Assembly: GCA_001770935.1 (NCBI GenBank)
Contig: MESI01000086.1
Coordinates: 1 to 63,469 of the forward strand
DNA from: Burkholderiales bacterium RIFCSPLOWO2_12_FULL_61_40
GTDB taxonomy: Bacteria > Pseudomonadota > Gammaproteobacteria > Burkholderiales > Burkholderiaceae_C
Reading direction: 5' to 3'
DNA: 63,469 nt
Below, piece after piece: positions 1 through 8,977 of the stretch (position 1 is the first letter of the stretch; every line of letters begins with the position of its first letter). The notes under the pieces were generated by a model that worked only from the letters and a program-made list of their open reading frames with translations, ran no database searches and was not told where the DNA came from. A program made the translations under genes and the position numbers.

Positions 1-1
1 C

Positions 2-1549
2 AATGGCACGCTGGAATTCATGCTGCGCCGCATGCGCCACAAGAGCGACTTTCCGGCCCTGTCGGACGCCGTGGTGCGCATCCAGAGCATGGCCAGCTCC
101 GAGACCGAAAGCATCAACAGCGTCACCAACGAAATTTTGAAGGACGTGGCCCTGACCCACAAGCTCTTGCGCCTGGTCAACAGCGCGCACTACGGGCGCG
201 GGGGCAACATCAGCACCGTGTCGCGGGCGGTCAGCCTGGTGGGTTTTGACGGTATCCGCAACATGGCCCTGAGCCTGGTGCTGCTGGAGCACATGCGGGA
301 CAAGGCCCATGCGGCCCAGCTCAAGGACGAATTTTTGCGCTCCCTCATGGCCGGTTCCATCGCCGGGGAGCTGTGCCCGGCGGCGCATGAGAGCGAGGAG
401 TCCTTTATCGGGGCCATGTTCCAGAACTTGGGGCGCCTGCTGGTGGAGTTTTATTTTCCCGAAGAAGCCCGCCAGGTGCGCCACCTGGTGCAGGCCAAAC
501 ACGACGCCTTGACCGAGACCGCGGCCGCCGTCAGCGTGCTGGGCCTGAGCCTGGAGCAGTTGGGGCTGGGCGTGGCCCGCACCTGGGGCCTGCCGCACAG
601 CCTGCTGCGCTGCATGCACAAACCCGAGGGCACGCCGCCGACCCGCACGCCCAAAGACCCCGACGAGCGTATCCGCTGGACCGCGCTGGCGGCCAATGAA
701 ATTGCCGACCTGCTGCTGCAGTGCGAGCCCAAGGATCTGAACGCACGCATCACCCAGGTGGCGCGCAAATACGCCCAGGCCATGGGGGCGGGCTCCAATG
801 ACTTGCTGGCGTCCACCACGCGTGCGCGCCAAAAGCTGATCGACATGGCCCAGGCGATGGACATCCATGTCACGGCGGGCTCGGTGGGCGCCAAGCTGTT
901 GAGCCTGCCGGACGCCGCTGCAGCGCAGGCCGCGCCGCCCCCCAGCGCCTCCGACGCGCAGCTGCACAGTTTCGAGTTGCAGCCCACCCAACCGGCGCCC
1001 AACACCAAGAGCGCCGCGCTGCTCAAAACCACGCGGGTGGCCGAGGTGCTGACGGCGGGCATTCAGGACATCACCAGCGCCATGGTGGAGGATTTCAAGC
1101 TCAGCGATGTGCTGCGCATGATTCTGGAAACCATGTACCGCGCCCTGGAGTTTGACCTGATCGTGTTTTGCATGCGCGATGCCAAAACCGACATGATGAC
1201 CGGCCGCTTTGGCCTGGGCCAGGGCGTGGAGCCCCACGTCAAGACCTTCAAATTTCCGCTGAAGGCGAGCGCCACGGACCTGTTCGCGGCGGTCTGCGCC
1301 CATGGTTCCGACACCATGATCAACGACGCCCGAGAGGCCCGCATCGCCCACCGCCTGCCCGAGTGGTACCGCAAAGGCATTAACGCCCCGGCCTTTTTGC
1401 TGCTGCCGCTGCAGATCAAAGGCGCCGCCTTCGGCCTGATCTACGCCGACAAAAAAGCCCTGGGCGCCCTGACACTCAACGAGAAGGAACTCAGCCTGCT
1501 GCGCACCTTGCGCAATCAGGCGGTGATGGCGTTCAAGCAGTCGGGGTGA
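2..1549 (+). CDS. HDOD-GAF signalling protein (5' partial)
   Basis: The reading frame is open from base 2 through the first ATG at 20, and the codons before that ATG continue a plausible protein, so the gene probably starts left of the window. The first ~210 residues match an HDOD domain (a non-catalytic HD-like signalling domain), with phrases such as KSDFPALS, LLRLVNSAHYG and VSLVGFDGIRNMAL. Residues ~340-505 look like a GAF domain, with a low-complexity Ala/Pro linker near 290-320. In Burkholderiales such proteins often carry an N-terminal Ser/Thr kinase domain, which would lie outside the window. The likely role is cytoplasmic signal integration; the ligand is unknown. Confidence 0.8.
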   Translation, partial: NGTLEFMLRRMRHKSDFPALSDAVVRIQSMASSETESINSVTNEILKDVALTHKLLRLVNSAHYGRGGNISTVSRAVSLVGFDGIRNMALSLVLLEHMRDKAHAAQLKDEFLRSLMAGSIAGELCPAAHESEESFIGAMFQNLGRLLVEFYFPEEARQVRHLVQAKHDALTETAAAVSVLGLSLEQLGLGVARTWGLPHSLLRCMHKPEGTPPTRTPKDPDERIRWTALAANEIADLLLQCEPKDLNARITQVARKYAQAMGAGSNDLLASTTRARQKLIDMAQAMDIHVTAGSVGAKLLSLPDAAAAQAAPPPSASDAQLHSFELQPTQPAPNTKSAALLKTTRVAEVLTAGIQDITSAMVEDFKLSDVLRMILETMYRALEFDLIVFCMRDAKTDMMTGRFGLGQGVEPHVKTFKFPLKASATDLFAAVCAHGSDTMINDAREARIAHRLPEWYRKGINAPAFLLLPLQIKGAAFGLIYADKKALGALTLNEKELSLLRTLRNQAVMAFKQSG

Positions 1550-1584
1550 CTGGGCGGGTTAAAAGCGCGTGGAGGCCGGCTTGG

Positions 1585-1621
1585 TTTTACAATTTGGTAA
1601 TTAAATTGTTGATTTGTAAAA
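1585..1621. promoter_or_regulatory. AT-rich promoter region with 8-bp inverted repeat
   Basis: TTTTACAA (1585-1592) and TTGTAAAA (1614-1621) form a perfect 8-bp inverted repeat around an A/T-rich centre. The right arm runs into the ATG at 1622. The position suggests an operator overlapping the promoter and RBS of the AAA ATPase; this is inferred from position only. Confidence 0.4.
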
Positions 1622-2782
1622 ATGATTCCTCGCCAAGCCACTACGGTCCTTCTTCAATTGGCAAAAGGTTATCCCATTCTGGCGATCACCGGGCCGCGCC
1701 AGGCGGGGAAGACGACCTTGGCGCAGGCCACTTTTCCAGACAAGCGCTATGTGTCCCTGGAGGACCCGGACGAGCGTGCTTTTGCCGACGAAGATCCACG
1801 GGGATTTTTGAACCGCTTTCCCGATGGTGCCATTCTGGACGAGGCGCAACGCTGCCCGGCGCTGTTCTCGTACCTGCAAACCCGCGTGGATGCCGAGCGG
1901 CGCATGGGGCAGTTCGTGCTCACCGGCTCACAGCAATTGGGTCTGCTTTCGGGTATCACGCAAACGCTGGCAGGCCGGGTGGGCTTGGTCCAGTTGCTGC
2001 CATTCTCTCTACAAGAGTTGCAGCAGGGGAATGTGCCCATCGAGGGGCTGAACGATTTGATGTGGCGGGGCATGTACCCCCCCATCCATGACCGCAAGTT
2101 GGCACCCGAGCATTGGTTTGCCAACTATGTGATGACTTACCTGGAGCGGGATGTGCGCCAAATCATTGCGGTCCACACGCTGAGCCTGTTCCAGCGCTTC
2201 ATCAAGCTGTGCGCGGCGCGCTGCGGCCAGTTGCTCAATATGGCGAGTCTGGCGAGTGATTGCGGCGTGTCCCACGGGACCGTCCGTGCCTGGTTGTCCG
2301 TGCTGGAGGCGGGTTATGTGGTGTTTTTATTGCAACCGCACCACCAAAACTTTGGCAAGCGCCTGGTCAAAACGCCCAAGTTGTACTTTGTGGACACGGG
2401 GCTCGCCGCGTTTTTGCTGGGGATTCGGGACCCGGAGCATCTGTCCATCCATTCGGCACGCGGGGCCTTGTTTGAGAATTTTGTGATCAGCGAACTGCTC
2501 AAGCGCCGCTACAACCAAGGGCTGGCATCCAACCTTTATTTTTGGCGCAACAACACCGGTGAGGAGGTGGATGTGGTGATTGAGATGGGCGAAAAATTGA
2601 TGCCGGTGGAAATCAAGTCCAGCCAGACCTTCACCCCGGATTTCTTGCTGGGGCTCAAGCGCTGGGCCCAATTCGCCGGTGACGCCGCATTGCCGCCCCA
2701 ACTGGTGTTTGGCGGAGACGAGAACATGAGCCGCAGTGGCGTGGCGGTGCATTCGTGGAGAAGTATTCAGGTGTCAAATTGA
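1622..2782 (+). CDS. AAA_14 / DUF4143 ATPase
   Basis: The 386-residue protein has Walker A GPRQAGKT at residues 24-31, Walker B AILDEAQ at 70-76 and a sensor-like LTGSQQ near 100. The C-terminal half is DUF4143-like and ends with a restriction-nuclease-fold signature (GEEVDVVIE followed by MPVEIKSS), the D...ExK pattern typical of the family. These ATPases are common accessory genes of unknown job, often encoded alone, as here. The gene is flanked by an AT-rich start region and, downstream, by a dispersed repeat and a relic of the SNF2 gene, suggesting it was acquired. The start is the first ATG after the A/T-rich region; no strong Shine-Dalgarno is visible. Confidence 0.85.
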   Translation: MIPRQATTVLLQLAKGYPILAITGPRQAGKTTLAQATFPDKRYVSLEDPDERAFADEDPRGFLNRFPDGAILDEAQRCPALFSYLQTRVDAERRMGQFVLTGSQQLGLLSGITQTLAGRVGLVQLLPFSLQELQQGNVPIEGLNDLMWRGMYPPIHDRKLAPEHWFANYVMTYLERDVRQIIAVHTLSLFQRFIKLCAARCGQLLNMASLASDCGVSHGTVRAWLSVLEAGYVVFLLQPHHQNFGKRLVKTPKLYFVDTGLAAFLLGIRDPEHLSIHSARGALFENFVISELLKRRYNQGLASNLYFWRNNTGEEVDVVIEMGEKLMPVEIKSSQTFTPDFLLGLKRWAQFAGDAALPPQLVFGGDENMSRSGVAVHSWRSIQVSN

Positions 2783-2830
2783 CCTGTAGCCCTTGCAGAA
2801 TATGCGAGAGTAGCTATCAAAACAATAGCG
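2774..2830 (+). repeat. Dispersed ~55-bp repeat, copy A
   Basis: It has the family form: a TAGCCC box, a TATGCG core, then GTAGCTATCAA and CAATAGCGA. It starts within the last codons of the AAA ATPase gene. Copy B at 3669 is the closest relative. Confidence 0.75.
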
Positions 2831-2844
2831 AATGTGTTTGGCCC

Positions 2845-2890
2845 GATAGCGGCCAGAGCTGCTCCGCCAGATCCTCTTCGGTGATGGGTG
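2845..2890 (-). pseudogene. Relic of SNF2 helicase 3' end (fragment A)
   Basis: The stretch matches the last ~45 bases of the SNF2 gene at 4823: GATAGCGGCC and CTCCGCCAGATCCTCTTCGG against the corresponding bases there. On the minus strand it reads ITEEDLAEQLWPLSG, to be compared with [16 protein letters not shown] in the intact protein. A one-base length difference and several substitutions show it is decayed. It lies 15 bp after repeat copy A. Confidence 0.6.
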
Positions 2891-2945
2891 AACCGCAAGC
2901 GCCCTTGCGGCACAATGCACAGCCAACCAACCTGCGGAGCCCGCC

Positions 2946-3644
2946 ATGCCCGACCTTTCACTCGTCATTCAGGAGCCAACGGAAGGCTCCGCACAGCTGA
3001 TTCTGTTGTGCCACGCCGCCGGGGCCGATGCCGCATCGCTGCTGCCCCTGGGCGAGCGGCTGTGTGAGACCTTTGCGCAGGCCACCATCGTGTCTCTGCA
3101 GGCCGATACCCCGGCCGCTACGCCCCAGGGCTTCGAGTGGTTTTCCACGACAGGCCTGAGCGACGAGAACCGTCCGCTGCGGGTTGCGCAAGCCCTGCCC
3201 GCACTGCACATGGCCGTGCGCGATTGGCAGGAGCGCAGCGGCGTGTCGGCCGCCGCCACGGCCCTGATTGGCCTGTCGCAGGGCGCGGAAATGGTGCTGG
3301 AGGCGTGCAAGTTGCAGCCCATGCTGGCCAGCCGCGTGGTCGCCATGGGCGGACGCTTCACCACGCTGCCGGAGGCTGCGCCGGCCGTCACCACGATCCA
3401 CTTTTTGCATGGCAAGCAGGACCAGCGCATTCCCTATAGCCACAGCGTGACCGCAGCCCACCATTTGCGAGACCTGGGCAGCGACATCACGGCCGAGGTC
3501 GTCCCCTTCGTCGGCCACGAACTGCACCCCGACCTGATCGAACTGGCCATCACAAAGCTCAGCACCCATATCGCACAACATTTGTGGACAGTGGCGCAGG
3601 TGGCCGCGCCCAGCAGTGACACGAGTCCGAATGCGTCTGACTGA
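2946..3644 (+). CDS. YpfH-like esterase (phospholipase/carboxylesterase family)
   Basis: The 232-residue alpha/beta hydrolase has nucleophile elbow GLSQG with Ser111, an Asp at 159 (HGKQDQRIP) and a His at 191 (VGHELHP), a complete catalytic triad. Length and motifs fit the YpfH/carboxylesterase group acting on small acyl esters in the cytoplasm. The start ATG at 2946 gives the normal N-terminus for the family; no signal peptide is visible. It sits alone between two SNF2 relics, so the context gives no pathway. Confidence 0.8.
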   Translation: MPDLSLVIQEPTEGSAQLILLCHAAGADAASLLPLGERLCETFAQATIVSLQADTPAATPQGFEWFSTTGLSDENRPLRVAQALPALHMAVRDWQERSGVSAAATALIGLSQGAEMVLEACKLQPMLASRVVAMGGRFTTLPEAAPAVTTIHFLHGKQDQRIPYSHSVTAAHHLRDLGSDITAEVVPFVGHELHPDLIELAITKLSTHIAQHLWTVAQVAAPSSDTSPNASD

Positions 3645-3668
3645 AGGTTTGTTGGCGGAATCCAATGC

Positions 3669-3728
3669 CAAAAGTGCCTGTAGCCCCCGCAGAATATGCG
3701 CAGGCAGCTACTAAATCAATAGCAAAAG
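3669..3728 (+). repeat. Dispersed ~55-bp repeat, copy B
   Basis: It contains TAGCCCCCGCAGAATATGCG, then CAGGCAGCTACTAAATCAAT and AGCAAAAGTA, closely matching copy A. It lies directly before SNF2 relic B. Confidence 0.8.
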
Positions 3729-3731
3729 TAT

Positions 3732-3850
3732 TCACTTCGACAGCAGCCGGAGCAGCTCCGCCAAGCTGCCTTGGGTGAACGGCGGCTGTTTGCGCCACCA
3801 GCTTGTAGACATACACGCTGGGCGTCTGGCAGATGCGGTGGGTGCCTCTG
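3732..3850 (-). pseudogene. Relic of SNF2 helicase 3' end (fragment B, internally deleted)
   Basis: Bases 3732-3795 match 4822-4886 and bases 3793-3850 match ~4971-5030 of the intact SNF2 gene; the ~85 bp between are missing. On the minus strand one frame reads HRICQTPSVYVYKLVAQ, matching [17 protein letters not shown] of the intact protein; after the deletion another frame reads PPFTQGSLAELLRLLSK, matching its C-terminus. This is a duplicated, decayed 3' end rather than a gene. Confidence 0.75.
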
Positions 3851-3926
3851 GGCTGTGTTGTACAGTGCAATTTATTCACAGTACAAATGCTGTATGGGGT
3901 AGCGCCAACGAAATAAGGTGTTTGCA

Positions 3927-4790
3927 ATGAGTGAACCAAAAGACCCTTCTGAAGCGCGCGTGGCGCTGTTCCAAAGCCGCGAAATCCGCCGCACCCTGCA
4001 CAACGACGAATGGTGGTTTGTCATCACCGACATCGTTGCCGCACTGACGGATGCCGCTGATCCGTCGGACTATTGGAAGAAGATGCGCAGGCGCGATCCC
4101 GACTTGGGCTTGGACAGCCAAGGGGGGGGACAAATTGACCCCCCCCTTGCATTGCAGTTCGCTACGGCGGGTGGGCGGCAAAAACTCCAGTGCTGGAACA
4201 CACAGGGCATCTTTCGCTTGATCCAGTCCATTCCTAGCCCCAAGGCTGAGCCCTTCAAGCGCTGGCTGGCCAAGGTGGGCAAAGAACGCCTCGATGAGAT
4301 TGAAAACCCCGAGCTGGCCATGGGCCGCATGCAGGACCTCTACGAAAAGAAGGGTTACCCCAAGGAGTGGATCGACAAGCGCCTGCGGGGCATTGCGGTG
4401 CGCCAGGACCTGACCGACGAGTGGAAGCAGCGCGGGGTGACCAACAGCCAGGAATTTGCCATCCTGACCAACGAAATCATGCAGGGCACTTTTGCGCTGA
4501 AGGTGGATGAGTACAAGCAGGTGAAGGCGCTGGTGCGTGAAAACCTGCGCGACCACATGACCGACATAGAGTTGATCCTGACCATGCTGGCCGAGGCGAC
4601 CACCACCAAGCTGCACCGCGACCGTGATTCCGTCGGCATGGCACCGCTCAAGAAGGATGCCAAAGACGGCGGCGCGGTGGCCGGGCGCACGCGCAAGGAC
4701 ATTGAGAAGCAGACCGGCAAGCCGGTGATCTCCAAGGAAAACTTCAAGCAGTTGACGGTTAAGAAGGCGAAAAAGCTGAAGGGTGATTAA
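3927..4790 (+). CDS. BRO-N domain protein (DinD/antirepressor-like)
   Basis: The 287-residue protein starts at ATG 3927, preceded by AAGG nine bases upstream; the in-frame GTG at 3918 overlaps that site and is less likely. The N-terminal part (VALFQSREIRRTLHNDEWWF) is a BRO-N domain, and IQSIPSPKAEPFKRWLAKVG is the characteristic block of the DNA-damage-inducible protein D/antirepressor group. The C-terminus is Lys-rich. BRO proteins bind DNA and occur in phages and mobile islands. An 11-bp G-run/C-run palindrome lies inside the gene. The gene sits between SNF2 relic B and the intact SNF2 3' end, as though inserted there. Confidence 0.8.
   Translation: MSEPKDPSEARVALFQSREIRRTLHNDEWWFVITDIVAALTDAADPSDYWKKMRRRDPDLGLDSQGGGQIDPPLALQFATAGGRQKLQCWNTQGIFRLIQSIPSPKAEPFKRWLAKVGKERLDEIENPELAMGRMQDLYEKKGYPKEWIDKRLRGIAVRQDLTDEWKQRGVTNSQEFAILTNEIMQGTFALKVDEYKQVKALVRENLRDHMTDIELILTMLAEATTTKLHRDRDSVGMAPLKKDAKDGGAVAGRTRKDIEKQTGKPVISKENFKQLTVKKAKKLKGD
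4119..4149. repeat. 11-bp perfect palindrome (CAA-G8 / C8-TTG) inside the BRO gene
   Basis: The left arm, CAA followed by eight G (4119-4129), and the right arm, eight C followed by TTG (4139-4149), flank the 9-nt spacer ACAAATTGA. It is translated in frame as QGGGQIDPPL. The arms pair perfectly and would give a very stable hairpin. Confidence 0.8.
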
Positions 4791-4822
4791 GCGCGAGCCG
4801 ATGTCACGGTGACCCCAAGTGC

Positions 4823-7800
4823 TTACTCGGACAGCGGCCGCAGCAACTCCGCCAGATCCCCTTCAGTGAACAGCGGCTGTTTGCGCCCGGTCGCCCCCTG
4901 GTACATGCTGTCGGCCAGGGCCGCCTTGCGCTCCTGCAGGGCCAGGATGCGTTCTTCGATGGTGCCCTGGGCCACCAGCTTGTAGACAAACACGCTGTGC
5001 GTCTGGCCGATGCGGTGGGCGCGGTCGGTGGCCTGGTTTTCGGCGGCGGGGTTCCACCAGGGGTCGTAGTGGATCACCGTGTCGGCCTGCGGCAGGTTCA
5101 GGCCCACGCCGCCGGCTTTCAGGCTGATCAGGAAAATCGGCACCTGGCCGCTGGTGAAGGTCTCGATCACCTCGTCGCGCTTTTGGCTGGCACCGGTGAG
5201 CTTGACCCAGCCGATACCGCGTTTTTTCAGCTCAGCCTCAATCAAGGTGAGCATGCTGGTGAACTGCGAGAACAGCAAAATGCGCCGCCCCTCGCTCACC
5301 ATCTCGGGCAGCAGCTCCATCAGGTGCTCCAGCTTGGCCGAGGTCTTGACCTTTTGCGCGGCGGGCAGTTTCAGCAGGTGTGGGTCGCAGCAGACCTGGC
5401 GCAGCTTCAAAAGCGCGTCCAGGATGGTGATTTGCGACTTGGCCAGGCCCTTGGCGTTGAGCGCCTCGCGCACGGTTTTTTCCATGCCGAGGCGGATGGT
5501 TTCGTACAGGTCGGCCTGTTTGCCCGACAGCTCCACACGCACCACGGTTTCCACTTTGGGCGGCAATTCAGAGGCCACCAGCTTCTTGGTGCGGCGCAGC
5601 ATGAAGGGGGTGATGCGGGCGCGCAGCTGGTCCATGCGCTCCGGGTCGCCCTGCTTTTCAATCGGGTTGCGGAAGATGTCCTTGAAACGCTGCTGGCTGC
5701 CCAGAAAGCCGGGCATCAAGAAGTGGAACAGGCTCCAGATTTCGCCCAGGTGGTTTTCTATGGGGGTGCCGGACAGGCACAGGCGGTGGCGGGTCTGCAA
5801 CTGGCCCACCACCTGCGCGGCGTGGGTGCTGGCGTTTTTGATGTTTTGCGCTTCGTCCAGCACCACCAGGTGCCACTGCGCCTCCAGCCAGCGCTCCTTG
5901 TCGCGCTGCAGGAGCGAGTAGGGCGCGATCACGATGTCGTGTTCGGCCATGCTGGCGGCCACCTCGTGCCGGTCTTTGCCGTGGATCACCAGGGTGCGCA
6001 GTTCGGGGCAAAAGCGCTCGGCCTCTTTGCGCCAGTTGCCCATGAGGCTGACCGGGGCAATGATGAGGGCGGGCTGGGTCAGGCGCCCCGCGTCTTTTTC
6101 GACCTGGATGTGGGCCAGGGTTTGCAGGGTTTTGCCCAGGCCCATGTCGTCGGCCAGGATGCCGCCCAGGCCGTATTCGCGCAGAAACTGCAGCCAGTTC
6201 AGGCCCTGCTGCTGGTAGGGGCGCAGGCTGGCCTGCACGCTGGGCGGTACCGGCACCTCGGGCAGCGCGGTTTGGCCGCTCAGGCGTTGCACCATCTCGC
6301 GCAGATGCTGGGCGCCTTCCCACACCGCGCCTTCGCCCAGGGCGGCGGTGGTGCGCATGGCGTCCAGGCGCGAGAGCTTGAGGCTGTCGCCGGTGAAGTC
6401 GTGGGCGCGGTCGCCCACCAGCTCCAGCAGGGCCGCCATCCAGGGCTTGAGGGCGTCGGTGGGCAGGCGGATAAAACCCTTGCTTACGGAGGAGGGCAGG
6501 TAGATAAAGGGCGGGATATTCGGCAGGCCGCTCTCGGGGTCTGCTGGGCTGTTGGCCGCCGCGGCGATCAGGTCGGGCAGCCAGGGCAGGATGTTGTGGC
6601 GCTGGCCGTTGATCTCCATGCCCAGCGACAGGTCGAACCAGGGCGAGGTGGCTTCGTCCTCGTCCTGCGCTTGCAGTTGCACGTCCAGCGCGTCGGCGTG
6701 GGTGATCCAGTCGGTGAGCGCCTCGTCCAGCGTCACCGCAAAACCGCCGTCTTTCAGCACGCTGTAATCGTTGTCGGCCCAGTGCAGCCAGGGCTGCTGG
6801 GACTGGTTGCCGGGGATGGCAAACAGGCCCCGGTCACCGGCGCGCAGGCCCAGGTCCATCAGGCGGCTGATGGCGTCGAACTCGGCTTCGGGGTCGCGGT
6901 GCAGCAGAAAACGGCCCTGCGCGTCGTCGATCACCACCGCGTTGCCCTGGCCGGCCCACCAGCCCCGGTGGCCCGCGTAGTCAAAACGCAGCACGGCCTG
7001 GATCATGCCGATAGAGGGCGCGTCCTCGGGCCGGGTGGGGGAGAGGTGCAGGCAGGGCGTGGGGGTGATGTCCTGCAGCGTGGCGAGCTGCTGCAGCACC
7101 GGGGGCATGGGGATCTTGCCCAGGCGCTGCACCAGTTCGGCCTGGTGTTTCTTCAAGGCTTCGGCTTTGAGCGGGGGGGCTTTGAGCAGCACCTCCAACT
7201 GGGCTGCCGGGATGCCTTCGGCCACCGCCGGGCCACACAGGCCCTGCCCGGCATCCAGGTACAGCGGGGGCTGGTTCAGGCAGAGTTTGGCGCCCGAGTC
7301 GGCCAGTTTGGCGCGCAAAGTCCAACTGGGCTCCGGGGTGTGGGGTTGGGGAACTTCATGCCACTCCCAGCGCAGGGTGTGGGCGGGGCCCCATTGGATC
7401 ACCGCGCCGGGGTAGCCCTTGCCATCGTCCAGAAACAATCGCCCGGTGCTGGCCGCCTGCTGCAGCGCCAGCAGGCCCACCTGGCCTTGCGGCGCGGCGC
7501 TGGCGCTATAGCCGTAGGCGTAGCGGAAATTCTGGGTGTTGGGCATGGCGCGGATCAGCTCCAGCACCTCGTGGTCCACCGCCGTGGCCCGGTCAAACAC
7601 CGGCTGGCCTTTGTAGGGCGGGGTCTTGATGGCCTTGGGCTTGGCCCAGCCGCCGTTGACCTTGGGGTAGGAGATGAAGGCTTCGATCTGCAGATGCGGC
7701 CTGGGGCTGTTGGCGCCGTGCACCGTGAGCAGGTACAGATACTGCTCGGGGCGCTCGTTGGTGCTGCTGCCATAGCTGCCGTAAGGTGTGCGCTGGGTGG

Positions 7801-8320
7801 GCGCGATTGGGATCAGCCCATTGGCGCGGTCCATCTCTTGCAGCCAGCCCAGGAGCTTGGTTTCGGCTTCGATACGGGCCAGGTCGGCAGCACGGGCCAG
7901 CGCGGCCTGGCGGTTGGCCTCGACCTGCTCCGGGGTGGGGGGCGCCTGCCGGGAGGCCGTGCCGCTGCTGCGCGGCGCCGCCCCACCCAGCAATTGCAGG
8001 CCCTGGTAGGCGGCCTTGAGCATCAGCGCCACGCCGTGTTTGCAGTCGATGCCCACCGGGCAACCACAATTGCTATCCCAAAAATCCACCGTGCCATCCG
8101 GGTTGACGGCCATCTCGATCGACACCTCGTAGGGCTGGCGCTGGCTGCCCTGCACCTCACCCAGCAGCAGCCAGTGGTCGTCCAGCGGGTCAATGTCCAG
8201 CGACAGCACCTTCTGGTTGCGGTAGAGCATCAGGCCGCGCGACCAGGCGCCACCGTCGGCCAGTTTTTCCAGCGAACGGGGGTCGAACCAGAGGCCTTTT
8301 CCAGGGTGATTTATTTGCAT
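4823..8320 (-). CDS. SWIM zinc-finger SNF2-family helicase
   Basis: The protein has ~1165 residues starting at ATG 8320. A SWIM-type zinc finger (CGC...CKH, C85/C87/C93/H95) is near the N-terminus, followed by a ~550-residue accessory region. The SNF2 ATPase core near residue 700 has [12 protein letters not shown] and [16 protein letters not shown]. The helicase C half has [23 protein letters not shown] and [20 protein letters not shown]. It is a double-stranded DNA translocase of the RapA/HepA-like bacterial class; its substrate is unknown. The AGAGG ribosome site before the start lies inside repeat copy C. Two decayed copies of its 3' end lie to the left. Confidence 0.92.
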   Translation of the reverse strand: MQINHPGKGLWFDPRSLEKLADGGAWSRGLMLYRNQKVLSLDIDPLDDHWLLLGEVQGSQRQPYEVSIEMAVNPDGTVDFWDSNCGCPVGIDCKHGVALMLKAAYQGLQLLGGAAPRSSGTASRQAPPTPEQVEANRQAALARAADLARIEAETKLLGWLQEMDRANGLIPIAPTQRTPYGSYGSSTNERPEQYLYLLTVHGANSPRPHLQIEAFISYPKVNGGWAKPKAIKTPPYKGQPVFDRATAVDHEVLELIRAMPNTQNFRYAYGYSASAAPQGQVGLLALQQAASTGRLFLDDGKGYPGAVIQWGPAHTLRWEWHEVPQPHTPEPSWTLRAKLADSGAKLCLNQPPLYLDAGQGLCGPAVAEGIPAAQLEVLLKAPPLKAEALKKHQAELVQRLGKIPMPPVLQQLATLQDITPTPCLHLSPTRPEDAPSIGMIQAVLRFDYAGHRGWWAGQGNAVVIDDAQGRFLLHRDPEAEFDAISRLMDLGLRAGDRGLFAIPGNQSQQPWLHWADNDYSVLKDGGFAVTLDEALTDWITHADALDVQLQAQDEDEATSPWFDLSLGMEINGQRHNILPWLPDLIAAAANSPADPESGLPNIPPFIYLPSSVSKGFIRLPTDALKPWMAALLELVGDRAHDFTGDSLKLSRLDAMRTTAALGEGAVWEGAQHLREMVQRLSGQTALPEVPVPPSVQASLRPYQQQGLNWLQFLREYGLGGILADDMGLGKTLQTLAHIQVEKDAGRLTQPALIIAPVSLMGNWRKEAERFCPELRTLVIHGKDRHEVAASMAEHDIVIAPYSLLQRDKERWLEAQWHLVVLDEAQNIKNASTHAAQVVGQLQTRHRLCLSGTPIENHLGEIWSLFHFLMPGFLGSQQRFKDIFRNPIEKQGDPERMDQLRARITPFMLRRTKKLVASELPPKVETVVRVELSGKQADLYETIRLGMEKTVREALNAKGLAKSQITILDALLKLRQVCCDPHLLKLPAAQKVKTSAKLEHLMELLPEMVSEGRRILLFSQFTSMLTLIEAELKKRGIGWVKLTGASQKRDEVIETFTSGQVPIFLISLKAGGVGLNLPQADTVIHYDPWWNPAAENQATDRAHRIGQTHSVFVYKLVAQGTIEERILALQERKAALADSMYQGATGRKQPLFTEGDLAELLRPLSE

Positions 8321-8380
8321 CAAATTGGCCTCTGGCCCTTGTGGATATTGCGTAGACAGCTATTAAAAATATAGCGAAAA
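8321..8380 (+). repeat. Dispersed ~55-bp repeat, copy C
   Basis: The stretch has CAAATTGGCCTCTGGCCCTT, a TATTGCGTAGACAGCTATT core and ATATAGCG. It directly abuts the SNF2 start codon and, read on the minus strand, contributes its AGAGG Shine-Dalgarno. Confidence 0.8.
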
Positions 8381-8445
8381 AATGGACGATGGGTAAACTG
8401 CGAGGCCTTCAGTTCGATGGGCTGATGCGCCACAAAACACCGGCT

Positions 8446-8533
8446 GGATAAAGAGATGATAGGTAGAGTGTTGATTTAAATGGGTTTTTTGGCTTTTTAA
8501 ATCTCTTTATCCCCAGCCTCTGGATAAAGAAAT
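8446..8533. repeat. Inverted/direct repeats of GGATAAAGAGAT
   Basis: The segment GCTGGATAAAGAGAT near 8446-8460 is matched in inverted form by ATCTCTTTATCCCCAGC near 8502-8518, and again directly by CTGGATAAAGAAAT near 8520-8533. The space between the SNF2 start and the AlbA fragment otherwise shows no gene. Confidence 0.55.
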
Positions 8534-8577
8534 AGCGGCGAACCTAGCCTGCGGAAGGTTCATCCCCATGTTCTTCA

Positions 8578-8958
8578 TCAACGGCCAATAGCACGCCCAT
8601 TTGTGTGTCTGCCTGAGAAGGTCGGCGGTAGGCCGCGTTGCTTCGCACGCGTCCAATGCAACCTGGTAATGGGTGGTGCGAAGCGCTGCATGACATTGCG
8701 GCAAAAGTCGTCAAATGCCTCTATGTTTTCTTCCACCCCAAACAGGCGGCTTTCGGGCGGCGTGCCCGGCTTGAGGCCTTTGGCATCGCCCACGCCAATC
8801 ACCAGTAAGCCGCCATCGCTGTTGGCAAAGGCACAGGTGGCCTCAAGCATGCCTTTTTGTTTGGCACTGATGCGTTTGAACTCCAGAGAGCGACTCTCGG
8901 TTGCGGCGAGCAGCGCGGTGATCCGGTCTGCTGCCTGGATGGGGGAGAGGTCAATCAC
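8578..8958 (-). pseudogene. Truncated AlbA_2 (Schlafen-like) ATP-binding protein
   Basis: Reading from a possible GTG at 8958 (or ATG at 9000, overlapping lipA) gives ~126-140 residues. They carry a clear AlbA_2 domain: RSLEFKRISAKQKGMLEATC and FANSDGGLLVIGVGDAKG. Family members are normally two to four times longer. The frame then runs into unrelated residues and stops, so this is an N-terminal fragment. It differs in sequence from the intact AlbA gene at 13552-15246, so it is not a simple duplicate. It lies directly downstream of lipA on the same strand. Confidence 0.65.
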
Positions 8959-8977
8959 CTGTGAATCTCTTGGATGC

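Noticed and set aside
4997..8374. 1125-residue open frame on the plus strand opposite the SNF2 gene
   Set aside because: It is a compositional shadow of the high-G+C minus-strand gene; its translation is rich in Gly/Gln/His/Arg with no domain, while the minus strand has complete SNF2 motifs.
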